Shown: positions 1 through 8,896, numbered from the stretch's first letter. The stretch is 24,904 nucleotides of DNA from Desulfuromonadales bacterium (GCA_015688915.1 JAATGX010000212.1:1-24904), one strand, 5' to 3'. The notes: a model not told the origin generated them from the letters alone. A program made the numbers and translations.

Positions 1-1396
1 GGGCGATCACGTACTCGTAGGTGCGCCCATCCCCCATGACTCCGACGCTCCTGACCGGCAGGAATCCGGCAAAGGCCTGGCTGTTCTTGTCGTAATGGCC
101 CGTGGCGTACAACTCCTCGATGTAGATGGCATCGGCCCGGCGCAGAATATCGGCATACTCCTTTTTCACCTCTCCCAGGATGCGGACCCCCAGGCCGGGG
201 CCGGGAAAGGGATGGCGCCAGACCATCTGGCGCGGCAGGCCCAGCTCTTCCCCGATGGCGCGCACTTCGTCCTTGAACAGTTCCCGCAAGGGCTCCAGCA
301 GCTTGAGCTTCATGTACTCGGGCAGGCCGCCGACGTTATGGTGGCTCTTGATGTTATGGGCCTTGCCGGTCTTGGCCCCGGCCGACTCGATCACATCGGG
401 ATAGATGGTCCCCTGGGCCAGCCAGCGGGCATCCTCGATCCGGTTCGACTCCTCCTCGAAGATGTCCACGAAGAGGCCGCCGATGATCTTGCGCTTCTTT
501 TCCGGATCGCTCTCCCCGGCCAGGGCGGACAAAAAGCGCTTCTCCGCGTCCACCCGGAGCACCTTGACTCCCAGGTTCTCGGCAAAGGTCGCCATGACCT
601 GGTCCCCTTCCCCCAGGCGCAGCAGCCCGTTATCCACAAAGACGCAGGTAAGCTGGTCACCGATGGCGCGATGGATCAGGGCCGCGGCCACCGAGGAGTC
701 CACTCCTCCGGACAGCCCCAGAATGACCCGGTCATTGCCTGCCTGCCGGCGGATGCGCTCCACGGCATCCTCGATGATGTGTCCGGGGGTCCATTGACCG
801 GTGCAGCCGCAGATGGTGCGGACAAAGGTGTCGATCAGCAGTTCGCCCCGAGGTGTGTGGTTGACCTCGGGATGGAACTGGACCCCGTAGAGACGCCGGC
901 CGATGTCCTGGATGGCGCAGACCGGCGCATTGGCCGTTTCAGCCACCACCTCGAACCGGTCGGGAACGCGGGCCACGTGGTCGCCGTGGCTCATCCAGAC
1001 AGGGCTTTTCCCTTCGACAAAAAAACCGTCGAACAGCGCCCCCGGTTTGCCGCACGCCAGCAACTCAGCGTGGCCGAACTCACGTTTGCCCGCAGGCACC
1101 ACCTCGCCGCCGAAGTGACGGCTCATCAACTGCATGCCGTAGCAGACCCCCAGGACCGGCACCCCCAGTTCAAACAGCTCCTCGGCAACTACCGGCGCAC
1201 CCGGCTCATAAACCGACTTGGGCCCGCCCGAAAGGATGATTCCGCTGGGGGAGAAGGCGCGGATGGCGTCCAGCGCCATGTCAAAAGGGTGTAGTTCGCA
1301 ATAGACATGGGCCTCGCGGACCCGCCGGGCGATCAACTGGGTATACTGGGACCCGAAATCGAGGATCAGGATTTTTTGGCTGTGAATATCTGGCAT
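1..1396 (-). CDS. guaA: GMP synthase (glutamine-hydrolysing), C-terminus cut by window edge
   Basis: Amidates XMP to GMP using glutamine and ATP, the last step of guanine nucleotide synthesis; cytoplasmic. Reading the minus strand from ATG at 1396 gives MPDIHSQKILILDFGSQYTQ. The class I glutamine amidotransferase domain has its nucleophile in GVCYGMQ at Cys85, and the ATP pyrophosphatase domain has the loop SGGVDSS at about residues 229-235. The last visible residues read PVRSVGVMGDGRTYEYVIA, the start of the dimerisation domain. About 465 codons are visible, so by comparison with the usual 510-525 residues some 50-60 are missing past position 1. I checked the frame at the start, at both motifs and at the edge, and saw no frameshift. 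The ribosome site (AGG, 8 nt upstream) is weak. It lies downstream of guaB in the same direction, separated by 150 bp holding a palindromic repeat. Confidence 0.97.
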   Translation of the reverse strand, partial: MPDIHSQKILILDFGSQYTQLIARRVREAHVYCELHPFDMALDAIRAFSPSGIILSGGPKSVYEPGAPVVAEELFELGVPVLGVCYGMQLMSRHFGGEVVPAGKREFGHAELLACGKPGALFDGFFVEGKSPVWMSHGDHVARVPDRFEVVAETANAPVCAIQDIGRRLYGVQFHPEVNHTPRGELLIDTFVRTICGCTGQWTPGHIIEDAVERIRRQAGNDRVILGLSGGVDSSVAAALIHRAIGDQLTCVFVDNGLLRLGEGDQVMATFAENLGVKVLRVDAEKRFLSALAGESDPEKKRKIIGGLFVDIFEEESNRIEDARWLAQGTIYPDVIESAGAKTGKAHNIKSHHNVGGLPEYMKLKLLEPLRELFKDEVRAIGEELGLPRQMVWRHPFPGPGLGVRILGEVKKEYADILRRADAIYIEELYATGHYDKNSQAFAGFLPVRSVGVMGDGRTYEYVIA

Positions 1397-1438
1397 TATC
1401 GGAACCTGTATAATCTTTAAATTCATGCTCACACAGAG

Positions 1439-1528
1439 CTCACAGAGGCACGGAGAGAATCAAAATCAAATTAAACCACATGATAAAATCAGCTTTTGTC
1501 GTTCTCTGTGTCTCTGTGCCTCTGTGAG
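1439..1528. repeat. Imperfect inverted repeat, CACAGAG/CACGGAGA family, between guaB and guaA
   Basis: The arm at 1439-1456 (starting CTCACAGAGGCAC) and the arm at 1511-1528 are reverse complements at 17 of 18 positions. They enclose about 54 bp of AT-rich DNA. The sequence type (CACAGAG..CACGGAGA) recurs as the longer inverted repeat at 23165-23348, so this looks like a dispersed non-coding family rather than a gene-specific site. A guaB transcript could fold it into a long hairpin, but no clean U-tract follows, so a terminator role is uncertain. No coding sequence or transposase is visible in it. Confidence 0.75.
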
Positions 1529-1546
1529 AGACCGGGGTTAGATTAA

Positions 1547-3016
1547 TTAATTCCCGACCCGGTAATTCGGCGCTTCCTTGGTAATCGTCACGTCATGCAC
1601 ATGGGACTCCTTGAGCCCGGCGCCGGTGATGCGGACAAAACGCCCCTTTTCCTGCAAATCCGGGATACTTGCGCAGCCGGTGTAGCCCATGCCGGAACGC
1701 AGCCCGCCCAGCAGTTGGTGGATATTGGCCGAGAGCGGTCCGCGCAACGGCACCATCCCCTCGATCCCCTCGGGCACCAGCTTGACGTCTTCCCCCACAT
1801 CCGACTGGAAATAGCGGTCCTTGCTCCCGTCCTTCATGGCGCCGATGGAGCCCATGACGCGATAGGTCTTGTAGGTGCGCCCCTGGTAGAGGACCGTGTC
1901 GCCCGGCGATTCCTCGGTGCCGGCAAAGAGCGAACCGATCATGATGCTGTCCGCTCCGGCCGTGACCGCCTTGGGCAGGTCTCCCGAATACTTGATGCCG
2001 CCGTCGGCAATGACCGGGATACCATGCTTGTGGGCCACGCGGGAACATTCATGGATGGCCGTGATCTGCGGCACGCCCACGCCGGCCACCACACGGGTGG
2101 TACAGATGGAACCCGGCCCGATGCCGACCTTGATGCCGTCGGCCCCGGCCTTGATCAACGCCTCGGCCGCCTCGGCGGTGGCGATGTTGCCGGCGATGAT
2201 CTCCGCGCCGGAAAAGGTGGACTTGGCCCGGGTCACGGCGTCGATCACCGCCTGGGAGTGGCCGTGGGCAGTGTCGATGACGATCACGTCCACGCCCGCC
2301 TTGATGAGCGCCTCCATGCGGGCCTCCATCTCGGCCGTCGGCCCCACGGCCGCACCGACCCGCAGACGCCCCAGGCTGTCCTTGCAGGCATTGGGGTATT
2401 TCTTGACTTTCTCGATATCCTTGATGGTGATCAACCCCTTGAGAAACCGTTCGTTGTCCACCACCAGGAGTTTTTCCACCCGTGTATGCTTGAGGAGTTC
2501 CTTTGCCTGTTCCAGGGTGGTGCCGACCGCAACGGTCACCAGGTTGCGCTTGGTCATACGGGCCGATATGGGGAGGTCGTAATCGGTCTCGAAGCGCAGG
2601 TCGCGGTTGGTGAGGATGCCCACCAGCTTGCCGTTGGGCTTGGTGATCGGCACACCGGAGATGCGGTAGCGCGACATCATGTCCAGGGCCTCGCTGATCT
2701 TCTGGTTGGGACGCATGGTGATCGGGTCCACGATCATGCCGGACTCGCTCTTCTTGACCTTGTCCACCTCGTGGGCCTGCTCGATGATGGTAAGGTTCTT
2801 GTGGATGATGCCGAGTCCCCCCTCCCGCGCCATGCAGATGGCGGTGCGGGCCTCGGTTACCGTATCCATGGCGGCGCTGACGAGCGGGATGTTCAGGGGG
2901 ATGTTGCGGGACAGGCGGGTGGTGAGGTTGGCGTCTTTGGGCAGAATGAGTGAATGGGCAGGGACAAGAAGGACATCGTCAAAGGTTAGGCCTTCCAGCA
3001 GCTTCTCGTAGGGCAT
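1547..3016 (-). CDS. guaB: IMP dehydrogenase
   Basis: Oxidises IMP to XMP with NAD+, the committed step to guanine nucleotides, feeding GuaA encoded next. It is 489 residues, the usual length. The barrel begins with LTFDDVLLVPA (10-20). Two CBS domains are inserted at about 95-203. The catalytic loop GSICTTRVV places the nucleophile at Cys305, the same number as in E. coli. The flap Arg-Tyr pair is at 402-403, and the C-terminal GGLRSGMGYTG segment (437-447) is present. The ATG at 3016 is preceded by GAGGAG 7 nt upstream, so the start is secure. A promoter candidate lies directly upstream (3050-3078). guaA follows in the same direction after 150 bp. CBS domains in this family commonly bind purine nucleotides for allosteric control; that is family knowledge, not seen here. 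Confidence 0.98.
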   Translation of the reverse strand: MPYEKLLEGLTFDDVLLVPAHSLILPKDANLTTRLSRNIPLNIPLVSAAMDTVTEARTAICMAREGGLGIIHKNLTIIEQAHEVDKVKKSESGMIVDPITMRPNQKISEALDMMSRYRISGVPITKPNGKLVGILTNRDLRFETDYDLPISARMTKRNLVTVAVGTTLEQAKELLKHTRVEKLLVVDNERFLKGLITIKDIEKVKKYPNACKDSLGRLRVGAAVGPTAEMEARMEALIKAGVDVIVIDTAHGHSQAVIDAVTRAKSTFSGAEIIAGNIATAEAAEALIKAGADGIKVGIGPGSICTTRVVAGVGVPQITAIHECSRVAHKHGIPVIADGGIKYSGDLPKAVTAGADSIMIGSLFAGTEESPGDTVLYQGRTYKTYRVMGSIGAMKDGSKDRYFQSDVGEDVKLVPEGIEGMVPLRGPLSANIHQLLGGLRSGMGYTGCASIPDLQEKGRFVRITGAGLKESHVHDVTITKEAPNYRVGN

Positions 3017-3049
3017 GTGCGGGCTCCTCGCGGAAGAATAATTTTTCAG

Positions 3050-3078
3050 AAGTTAGTACAGCGGACCAGGCAAGTCAA
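3050..3078 (-). promoter_or_regulatory. Candidate sigma70 promoter for guaB
   Basis: On the minus strand TTGACT (3078-3073) is followed after 17 bp by TAACTT (3055-3050). The -35 matches consensus at 5 of 6 positions, the -10 only at 3 of 6. The predicted transcript would start near 3043 and carry a short leader of about 27 nt to the guaB ATG. It lies in the only non-coding gap between the peptidase gene and guaB, which makes it the likeliest guaB(A) promoter. Confidence 0.5.
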
Positions 3079-3139
3079 GACAAAAGGGGTTAATGTTGTG
3101 ACTGTGACGCACATCCACCCGGTAGATTTGGTATGAACC

Positions 3140-4213
3140 CTACGCCGGTATGAACTCTTCCCGTGACGCAATCCTGCCCAAGGCGGCGAAGATCAGTCGG
3201 GCGGTATCCTCCAGGTCCCCCAGGGCGACGGTTTCCACCGGGGTATGCATGTAACGGAGCGGGATCTTCACCAATGCCGTTGCCACCCCGTTGCGGGAGA
3301 TCTGCATGACATTGGCGTCGGTGCCGGTGGCGCGCGGATTGGCGGTGTGCTGTACCGCGATCTTCTCCTTTTCGGCCGCAAGGGAGAGCAGTTCGAACAG
3401 GTGCGGATTGATGTTGGCCCCGCGGGTCAGGATCGGCCCCTTGCCCAAACCCACCTCGCCGTTGTGTTTCTTCTCCACGTCCGGCTGGTCCGTGGCGAAA
3501 TCCACCTCGACGCAGATGCCCACATCCGGGTTGACGGTGTAGCAACTGGTGGTGCCCCCCCGCAGGCCGATCTCCTCCTGCACCGAGGACACGCCGTAGA
3601 GATCGACGTTCAGCTTTTTGCCGGATGCCTTGACCAGGCGCAACACCTCGGCCACCACAAAGCAGCCCGCCTTGTCGTCAAAGCCGCGCGAGGCCACCCG
3701 GTCGCCCTGCAAACGGGTAAAGGCGCTCTCGAAGGTGACGGCATCCCCCACCCTGACCAGCTTCTGGGCCTCTTTCTTGTCTCTGGCGCCGATATCGATG
3801 TACTGGGCCTCCAGCTTGACCACCGTTTCCCGGTCCTTGTTGTCCATCAGGTGGATCGGTTTCTTGCCGATCACCCCTGCCAGCGGCCCGGTCGCGGTGT
3901 GGACATTGACCCGTTTGCCCGCTGTCAGGTGGGCATCGACGCCTCCGACGGCGGCGAAGTAGAGAAAACCCTTGTCGTCGATATATTTCACCTGCAAACC
4001 GATCTCGTCGGTGTGCCCCACCACCATGACCCGCGGCAGATCCTTCCCCTTGCCGCTGATGCGGGCAAAGACGTTGCCCATCACGTCGGTGGTCACCTCG
4101 TCGCAAAACGGGGCGACATATTCGCGGAAGACCCGCTGGGCAGGTTGTTCGTAACCCGACGGGCTGGGTGCATCCAGGAGTTTTTCCAGAAATTTCAGGG
4201 ATTCCTTGCGCAT
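3140..4213 (-). CDS. M42 family metallopeptidase (glutamyl/deblocking aminopeptidase type)
   Basis: A 357-residue cytoplasmic di-metal aminopeptidase of the M42 family, which trims short peptides as large oligomers; the substrate cannot be told from sequence. The expected metal and catalytic motifs appear in order: GHTDEIG (His67), GFDDKAG (about 177-183), QEEIGLRGG (Glu213/Glu214), EVDFATD (Asp238) and YMHTPVE (His323). Length and motif spacing are normal for the family. ATG at 4213 has GAGGT 8 nt upstream. Only 3 nt separate it from the stop of the upstream radical SAM gene, so the two are almost certainly co-transcribed with rnc. No clear terminator is visible between its stop and the guaB promoter region. 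Confidence 0.93.
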   Translation of the reverse strand: MRKESLKFLEKLLDAPSPSGYEQPAQRVFREYVAPFCDEVTTDVMGNVFARISGKGKDLPRVMVVGHTDEIGLQVKYIDDKGFLYFAAVGGVDAHLTAGKRVNVHTATGPLAGVIGKKPIHLMDNKDRETVVKLEAQYIDIGARDKKEAQKLVRVGDAVTFESAFTRLQGDRVASRGFDDKAGCFVVAEVLRLVKASGKKLNVDLYGVSSVQEEIGLRGGTTSCYTVNPDVGICVEVDFATDQPDVEKKHNGEVGLGKGPILTRGANINPHLFELLSLAAEKEKIAVQHTANPRATGTDANVMQISRNGVATALVKIPLRYMHTPVETVALGDLEDTARLIFAALGRIASREEFIPA

Positions 4214-4216
4214 GTT

Positions 4217-5275
4217 TCAAACCTCGTTAAGTATGGAATAATGATCTGTTACGATAGTACCTCTCATGCGATGATCCACGTAATCAAAAGTGATCTCTTC
4301 CGGTTGCAGGTGAATATTCGGCCTGACTTTGAGCGGTACCCACTGTTCCCCCAAACGCCTCAGGTTCCCCCTCCCCTGCCCGACACAATCCGAGACCCGC
4401 GAGGGATGGCAACGGATCGCAAGCGGCGCAACGCCCCCGGAACCGGATGCCAGCCGGCAGAGCAGGTCAAAATACAACTCCGACCGCACCAGTTGACCCA
4501 GGGCGGGGTGCCGGCAACCCGCCACTACGGCGTCGGCGGAAAGCCCTTCATCCGCCTGGAGCCCTATCCGGACAACATCGACCCCGGCACGCATGGCAGT
4601 GAGCAGCAGCAGCTTGCAGAGGGCAATCCCCTCGTCGAGTCCCAACGGCTGGTATTCCCCGGCCTGGAATCTCCGGGCCAGCTCTGTCCCGGCCAGCACA
4701 ACCACCGGATAGAGCCTGACAAAGTCCGCTCCGGCCGCAATCACCCGTTCCAGCGAACGGAGCGAAATCTCCGGCGTGTCGCCCGGCAGGCCGGGCAACA
4801 ACTGGGCGCCGACGGACAGGCCCTGGGCCTTGACACAATGGATGGCAGCCTCCGATGCCGCCGCGTCGTGGCCGCGGCCCGCGGCCTCCAGCACGTTGTC
4901 GTCCATGGACTGCACGCCGAGTTCGATGGTCCTGACCCCGTGTCGAGCCAGCCATTGGACCGCATCCGTGTCGATGGCGTCGGGCCGGGTGGAGATCCTG
5001 ACCGATGCGACCGTACCGTCTTGCAAAAGCGGCTGCAACGGGCCCAGCAACCGTTCCTGGGTTTCCCGGGGAAGCGCGCTGAAGGTCCCGCCGAAAAAGG
5101 CCACCTCCAGGGGGCGTCCCCCGGACGAGCGGCGCCAGGCATGGACCTTTTCCGTAATCTCCGCACGGCCCGGCAGGCTGCCCGCGGCCCCGGAAATGAC
5201 CCGCTGATCGCAAAATACACAGGTATGCGGACATCCCTGGTGACTGATGAAAAATGGTACCGTAACCCTGCCCAT
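4217..5275 (-). CDS. Elp3-like radical SAM protein
   Basis: A radical S-adenosylmethionine enzyme of the Elp3-like group (COG1243 type), specific reaction unknown. The [4Fe-4S]-binding CxxxCxxC is at Cys15, Cys19 and Cys22 (HQGCPHTCVFC), followed by the family's EVAFFGGTFSALP and a TRPDAID segment. About 352 residues from ATG 5275. An in-frame TTG at 5287 overlaps the rnc stop codon and would add four residues (MTPF); neither start has a clear Shine-Dalgarno site, so translation is probably coupled to the end of rnc. I prefer the ATG because family members usually begin shortly before the cysteine motif. No acetyltransferase domain like that of true Elp3 follows, so the tRNA-modifying activity of Elp3 should not be assumed. 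Confidence 0.88.
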   Translation of the reverse strand: MGRVTVPFFISHQGCPHTCVFCDQRVISGAAGSLPGRAEITEKVHAWRRSSGGRPLEVAFFGGTFSALPRETQERLLGPLQPLLQDGTVASVRISTRPDAIDTDAVQWLARHGVRTIELGVQSMDDNVLEAAGRGHDAAASEAAIHCVKAQGLSVGAQLLPGLPGDTPEISLRSLERVIAAGADFVRLYPVVVLAGTELARRFQAGEYQPLGLDEGIALCKLLLLTAMRAGVDVVRIGLQADEGLSADAVVAGCRHPALGQLVRSELYFDLLCRLASGSGGVAPLAIRCHPSRVSDCVGQGRGNLRRLGEQWVPLKVRPNIHLQPEEITFDYVDHRMRGTIVTDHYSILNEV

Positions 5276-5283
5276 GAAAGGTG

Positions 5284-5973
5284 TCAAGCGGCGCTGAAAC
5301 GTTCAAGCGCTCGGTTCGCGGCGGCCTGCTGGGCGGTCTTCTTGGAGCGCCCCTCCCCCTCGCCGGCAACGTCATCACCCACGAGCACCTGAAAACGGTA
5401 CAGACGGGCATGGGGAGGGCCGGATTCCTCCAGCAACCGGTAACAAGGGGGGGGGAGATGCCGGGCGGAGAGCAACTCCTGGAGGGCGCTCTTGGCGTCG
5501 TTGGTCATCAGCATGGACTCAGGGGAATCCAGAAGCTCCTCGAACAGCAGCACCACCATCCTGCGGGCGGAATCCAGGCCACCATCCAGGTATACCGCGG
5601 CAATCAGCGACTCAAGCACGTCGGCCAGGATGGAATCCTTGTCGCGGCCATGCGTCTGCTCCTCGCCACGGCCGAGCAGAATGAATTGGCCCAGGCCGCG
5701 CTGCCGGGCAATGCCGGCCAGCGTGTCCTGGCCGGCCAACTGGGCCCTGATGCGGGACAGGTCCCCTTCGCTCCCCTCGGGAAACCGCGAATAGAGCGCC
5801 TCGGCCAGCACCATCCCCAACACCGCGTCACCCAGGAATTCCAGGCGCTGGTAATCCCCCTCCCCGGCCCGCTCATGCTCCAGCGAGGGATGCGTCAGGG
5901 CGCGGGCAGCAAGGGCCTGCACCGTGAAATGATACCCCAGCCGCTGCTCCAATTGTTCGAAATCGATCTCCAC
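5284..5973 (-). CDS. rnc: Ribonuclease III
   Basis: Cleaves double-stranded RNA, including rRNA precursors. The catalytic domain carries RLEFLGDAVL with Glu45 and Asp49, and the second acidic pair DVLES with Asp118 and Glu121, matching E. coli Glu41, Asp45, Asp114 and Glu117. The position matching E. coli Glu38 is Gln42, a variation I believe is common in the family. A double-stranded RNA-binding domain spans about 155-226 and ends in SKKTAQQAAANRAL. I chose GTG at 5973, giving 229 residues, because GGGAGGAG lies just upstream at good spacing. The in-frame ATGs at 6024 and 6006 add residues with no family likeness and lack a ribosome site. It is the first gene of the rnc-radical SAM-M42 peptidase set and is divergent from tmk. 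Confidence 0.95.
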   Translation of the reverse strand: MEIDFEQLEQRLGYHFTVQALAARALTHPSLEHERAGEGDYQRLEFLGDAVLGMVLAEALYSRFPEGSEGDLSRIRAQLAGQDTLAGIARQRGLGQFILLGRGEEQTHGRDKDSILADVLESLIAAVYLDGGLDSARRMVVLLFEELLDSPESMLMTNDAKSALQELLSARHLPPPCYRLLEESGPPHARLYRFQVLVGDDVAGEGEGRSKKTAQQAAANRALERFSAA

Positions 5974-6076
5974 GCCACTCCTCCCAGGATGAAAAACTAT
6001 AGCCATATGGCCTCTGTTTGGCAACAGAAAGTCACGCCGCCCGTTGTTGCGCCGCTTTTTGCAGGCTTAAATTCTA

Positions 6077-6105
6077 TTGCCAATTCAGGGCCGCTTGCCT
6101 ATAAT
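6077..6105 (+). promoter_or_regulatory. Near-consensus sigma70 promoter for the tmk-holB-ricT-metG operon
   Basis: TTGCCA (6077-6082), a 17-bp spacer, then a perfect TATAAT (6100-6105). Transcription would start near 6112, giving a leader of only about 24 nt before the tmk GTG at 6136. It lies in the rnc/tmk divergent gap and is the best sigma70 match seen in the window. Confidence 0.82.
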
Positions 6106-6135
6106 TAACTATTTAAAGAAGCCGTGGAGAATCGT

Positions 6136-6792
6136 GTGGGGTATTTCATCACCTTTGAAGGCATCGAAGGGTGCGGCAAGACGACGCAGATCAAGCTGTT
6201 CACCGAGCTCCTGCAATCCCTCGGCTACCGGGTCGTGACAACGCGGGAGCCGGGCGGATGCCCGATCTCCGACAAGATCCGCGCGATCCTGCTGGATGCC
6301 GGCAACCGGGACATGTACCCCCTGACTGAACTGTTCCTGTATGCCGCTGCCCGCGCCCAGCATGTGGCCGAGGTCATCCGTCCGGCCCTGGAATCGGGTT
6401 GCGTCGTACTGTGCGACCGCTTTACCGATGCGACCATCGCCTACCAGAGCTTCGGACGGGGCATCGAACGCGCAACCATCGACTCCCTCACTACTCTGGC
6501 CTGCCAGTCGCTGCTCCCGGACCTGACCATTTTGATCGACTGCGACGCGGAGATCGGGCTGCAACGGGCCAGGCAGCGGATCGAGGCGACCGCCGGCCCC
6601 CGCGAGGAGCGTTTCGAGTTGGAGGCGCTGGAGTTCCATCGGCGTGTCCGCGACGGCTACCTTTCCCTGGCGCAACAGGAACCCGGACGCTTTGTCACGG
6701 TTGATGGCAATACCGCCATCAGCGAACTATCCGCCGCCATTGCCGATCAGGCGCTCCGGCGGCTCAAGGACGGTGCACGTGCCATTTGCTGA
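6136..6792 (+). CDS. tmk: Thymidylate kinase
   Basis: Phosphorylates dTMP to dTDP for DNA synthesis. The P-loop is FEGIEGCGKTTQ at 7-18, with Cys13 where Ser is more usual, and the nucleotide-binding CDRFTDATIAYQ follows. It has 218 residues from GTG 6136, a normal length. I chose this GTG because GGAG lies 6 nt upstream and because family members start directly before FITFEG. An in-frame GTG at 6124 would add four residues but has no clear ribosome site. The 3' end overlaps the start of holB by 14 nt, which suggests translational coupling. This gene opens the plus-strand operon. Confidence 0.96.
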   Translation: MGYFITFEGIEGCGKTTQIKLFTELLQSLGYRVVTTREPGGCPISDKIRAILLDAGNRDMYPLTELFLYAAARAQHVAEVIRPALESGCVVLCDRFTDATIAYQSFGRGIERATIDSLTTLACQSLLPDLTILIDCDAEIGLQRARQRIEATAGPREERFELEALEFHRRVRDGYLSLAQQEPGRFVTVDGNTAISELSAAIADQALRRLKDGARAIC

Positions 6793-7759
6793 TATTGTGG
6801 GACATGAGCGGGTCATCGAGGTATTCCGGCGTTCCGTCCGCTCCGGCAAGACCTCCCATTCCTATCTCTTTGAAGGTCCGGTCGGCTGCGGCCGTAAAAA
6901 GACCGCCCTGGCGCTGATCCAGGCGCTTTTCTGCCGGGCAACGGATGATGACGCATGTGGCGTCTGCCCCGCCTGCCGCAAGGTGGCGGGCGGCAACCAT
7001 GCCGACATCCATTGTATCGAGCCGCTGCCCGACAAGCGGGACATCAGCATCGACCAACTGCGTGAGCTTCAGCGGGAACTGGCCCTGCGCCCCTATGAGG
7101 CCCCGCGCAAGGCCTGCATCATAGAACCGGCCGACCGGATGAGCGTCAATGCGGCCAACTCGTTGCTCAAAACCCTGGAAGAACCGCCGGGCAACGCCAT
7201 CATCATCCTGCTTGCCGAAAACGCCGACATGCTGCTGCCGACCATTCGGTCCCGCTGCCAGGTAGTCCGTTTTTCTCCCCTGTCGCCGGAACATGTCAGG
7301 ACGCTCCTGAAGAGAAACGGCATGGACAGCGAATCAGCCGCGCTGCTGGCCCTCATGGCCGATGGGAGTATGCAGCGGGCCCTGGAACTGGATGACGAGT
7401 CGCTCGCCGGCCGGCGGGAGATGCTGTTGAAGCACCTGTCCGCCATCAGCCTGGGGCGGATCGCGACCGTGTTCGACGCCTCGGAAGAGTTGGCCGGAAA
7501 CCGGGGCGACACCCTGGAAACACTCGATATGCTGCTCTCCTTCTACCGGGACATGATCCACCTGGCGGCCGGGTGCAACGACATCGTCAATACCGCCATC
7601 CGGCCCGCCCTGGAATCCTTTGCGGCACGGTTGGGCCTCGACCGGGCGCTGCAGGTCGCAGGGGATGTCATGGAAACCCGCCGGGCGGTACAACGCAACG
7701 CCAATGTAAAGCTCGCGCTCGACCATCTCTTCATGAAAATGGCCGGCGGGGCTACGTAA
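6779..7759 (+). CDS. holB: DNA polymerase III, delta-prime subunit
   Basis: A fixed subunit of the clamp loader that opens and loads the sliding clamp. From GTG 6779 the protein reads MPFADIVGHERVIEVFRR and has 326 residues. A four-cysteine zinc module is at Cys52, Cys60, Cys63 and Cys66. The P-loop region GPVGCGRKKTA (33-43) has Arg39 where a catalytic Lys would be, in keeping with delta-prime not being the main ATPase. LLKTLEEPP and the SRC motif (TIRSRCQVVRF) follow. GTG 6779 is chosen over the in-frame GTG 6773 because AAGGA then lies 8 nt upstream rather than 2. Position after tmk and before ricT is a common bacterial order. Confidence 0.94.
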   Translation: MPFADIVGHERVIEVFRRSVRSGKTSHSYLFEGPVGCGRKKTALALIQALFCRATDDDACGVCPACRKVAGGNHADIHCIEPLPDKRDISIDQLRELQRELALRPYEAPRKACIIEPADRMSVNAANSLLKTLEEPPGNAIIILLAENADMLLPTIRSRCQVVRFSPLSPEHVRTLLKRNGMDSESAALLALMADGSMQRALELDDESLAGRREMLLKHLSAISLGRIATVFDASEELAGNRGDTLETLDMLLSFYRDMIHLAAGCNDIVNTAIRPALESFAARLGLDRALQVAGDVMETRRAVQRNANVKLALDHLFMKMAGGAT

Positions 7760-7789
7760 ACCACCGTTGAAACCATCAAGGAGAATTCA

Positions 7790-8896
7790 TTGCCACGCAT
7801 AGCATCCATACAATTCATCACAGCCGGCAAGATGTATGACTTTAACGTCGGCGATCTGGACATAGCGCCCGGCGACAAGGTCGTCGTGGAGACGGAACGC
7901 GGTTTCGGCCTCGGTTCCGTTGTCAGAGGCCCGGTCGAACGCGAACCGGGCGAAGCCACGGCAAGCCTTTCCACGATCCGGCGCAAAGCGACCCCGGAAG
8001 ACCTGGCCACACTGGAACGGAACGCCGTCAAGGAGAAGGAGGCTTACGATTTCTGCCTCAAGCGCATCATGGAACGCTCGATGCAAATGAAGCTGGTGCG
8101 GGTGGAATACCTGTTCGACGGCAGCAAGGCGGTCTTTTTCTTTACCGCCGACGGCCGGGTCGATTTCCGTGACCTGGTCAAGGACCTGGCCCACACCTTC
8201 CATACCCGCATCGAGATGCGCCAGATCGGCGTGCGTGATGAATCCAAGATGGTCGGCGGCATCGGCATCTGCGGCCGCGAGTTGTGCTGCTGTTCCTTTC
8301 TGCGGGAGTTCCAGCCGGTGTCGGTCAAGATGGCCAAGGAGCAGAGCCTGGCGCTCAATCCCAACAAGATCTCGGGCCAGTGCGGGCGTTTGCTCTGCTG
8401 CCTGGATTACGAATACGAAACCTACTGCTGCCTGCGCAAGAACTTTCCCAAGTGCGGCAAGCGGGTACGCTCGGAATCCGCTGTCGGTGTGGTGGACAAG
8501 CTGAATATCCTGACCGGCGACATCACCTTGAGGCTGGATGACGGCAAGACCATCGTCGTCAAGCAAAAGGATATCCTGGGCGAAGCAACCAGCGCCGACA
8601 TGCCGGTGCGGAGCGCGACTCCCGCCCCTGCGGGACGTCCTTCTCCCCGGGAACGGCGGCCCGCGCGACCCGAGCGCCGGCCTGCCGAGGCCACGGTGCG
8701 CCAGGATGAAGCGGCGGCCGTTGAGGCGCCCGCCCCGCAGCCCGTTGTCCGGCCTGCCGCTGAGACCGCTGAGACCGCGGCGGCCCCCGGCCAGCAGCCC
8801 GACGGGCAGCCCCGCAAGAACCGTAAAAAACACCGGTTCCGCAAACATGGCCATCGCAAAGCCGACAGCGGTTCAACCGATACTCCGACGGCATAG
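7790..8896 (+). CDS. ricT: PSP1-domain protein, RicT/YaaT family
   Basis: Related to B. subtilis RicT (YaaT), part of a complex that binds iron-sulfur clusters and affects RNase Y processing; whether that job holds in this lineage is unproven. It starts at TTG 7790, six bases after a perfect AAGGAG, and reads MPRIASIQFITAGKMYDFN. The PSP1 core spans roughly 50-270 and is cysteine-rich: CGRELCCCSF, then CGRLLCCLDYEYETYCC and FPKCGK. The last 100 or so residues are low-complexity Pro/Ala/Arg/Glu, ending in a basic run rich in Lys, Arg and His (RKNRKKHRFRKHGHRK), probably disordered and possibly RNA-binding. There are 30 bp between holB and this gene and about 130 bp before metG, in which only a small 6-bp hairpin without U-tract is seen. 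Confidence 0.9.
   Translation: MPRIASIQFITAGKMYDFNVGDLDIAPGDKVVVETERGFGLGSVVRGPVEREPGEATASLSTIRRKATPEDLATLERNAVKEKEAYDFCLKRIMERSMQMKLVRVEYLFDGSKAVFFFTADGRVDFRDLVKDLAHTFHTRIEMRQIGVRDESKMVGGIGICGRELCCCSFLREFQPVSVKMAKEQSLALNPNKISGQCGRLLCCLDYEYETYCCLRKNFPKCGKRVRSESAVGVVDKLNILTGDITLRLDDGKTIVVKQKDILGEATSADMPVRSATPAPAGRPSPRERRPARPERRPAEATVRQDEAAAVEAPAPQPVVRPAAETAETAAAPGQQPDGQPRKNRKKHRFRKHGHRKADSGSTDTPTA

Noticed and set aside
95..1294. Plus-strand open frame of 399 codons
   Set aside because: It is antisense to guaA, whose motifs are intact on the minus strand; GC-rich codon use leaves the other strand open.
1595..2953. Plus-strand frame of 452 codons opposite guaB
   Set aside because: Shadow of guaB; no ribosome site or recognisable motif.
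3245..5392. Plus-strand open frame of 715 codons, the longest antisense frame
   Set aside because: It runs opposite the peptidase and radical SAM genes and part of rnc, has no domain likeness, and its sequence is low-complexity in His, Gly and Gln as expected of a shadow frame.
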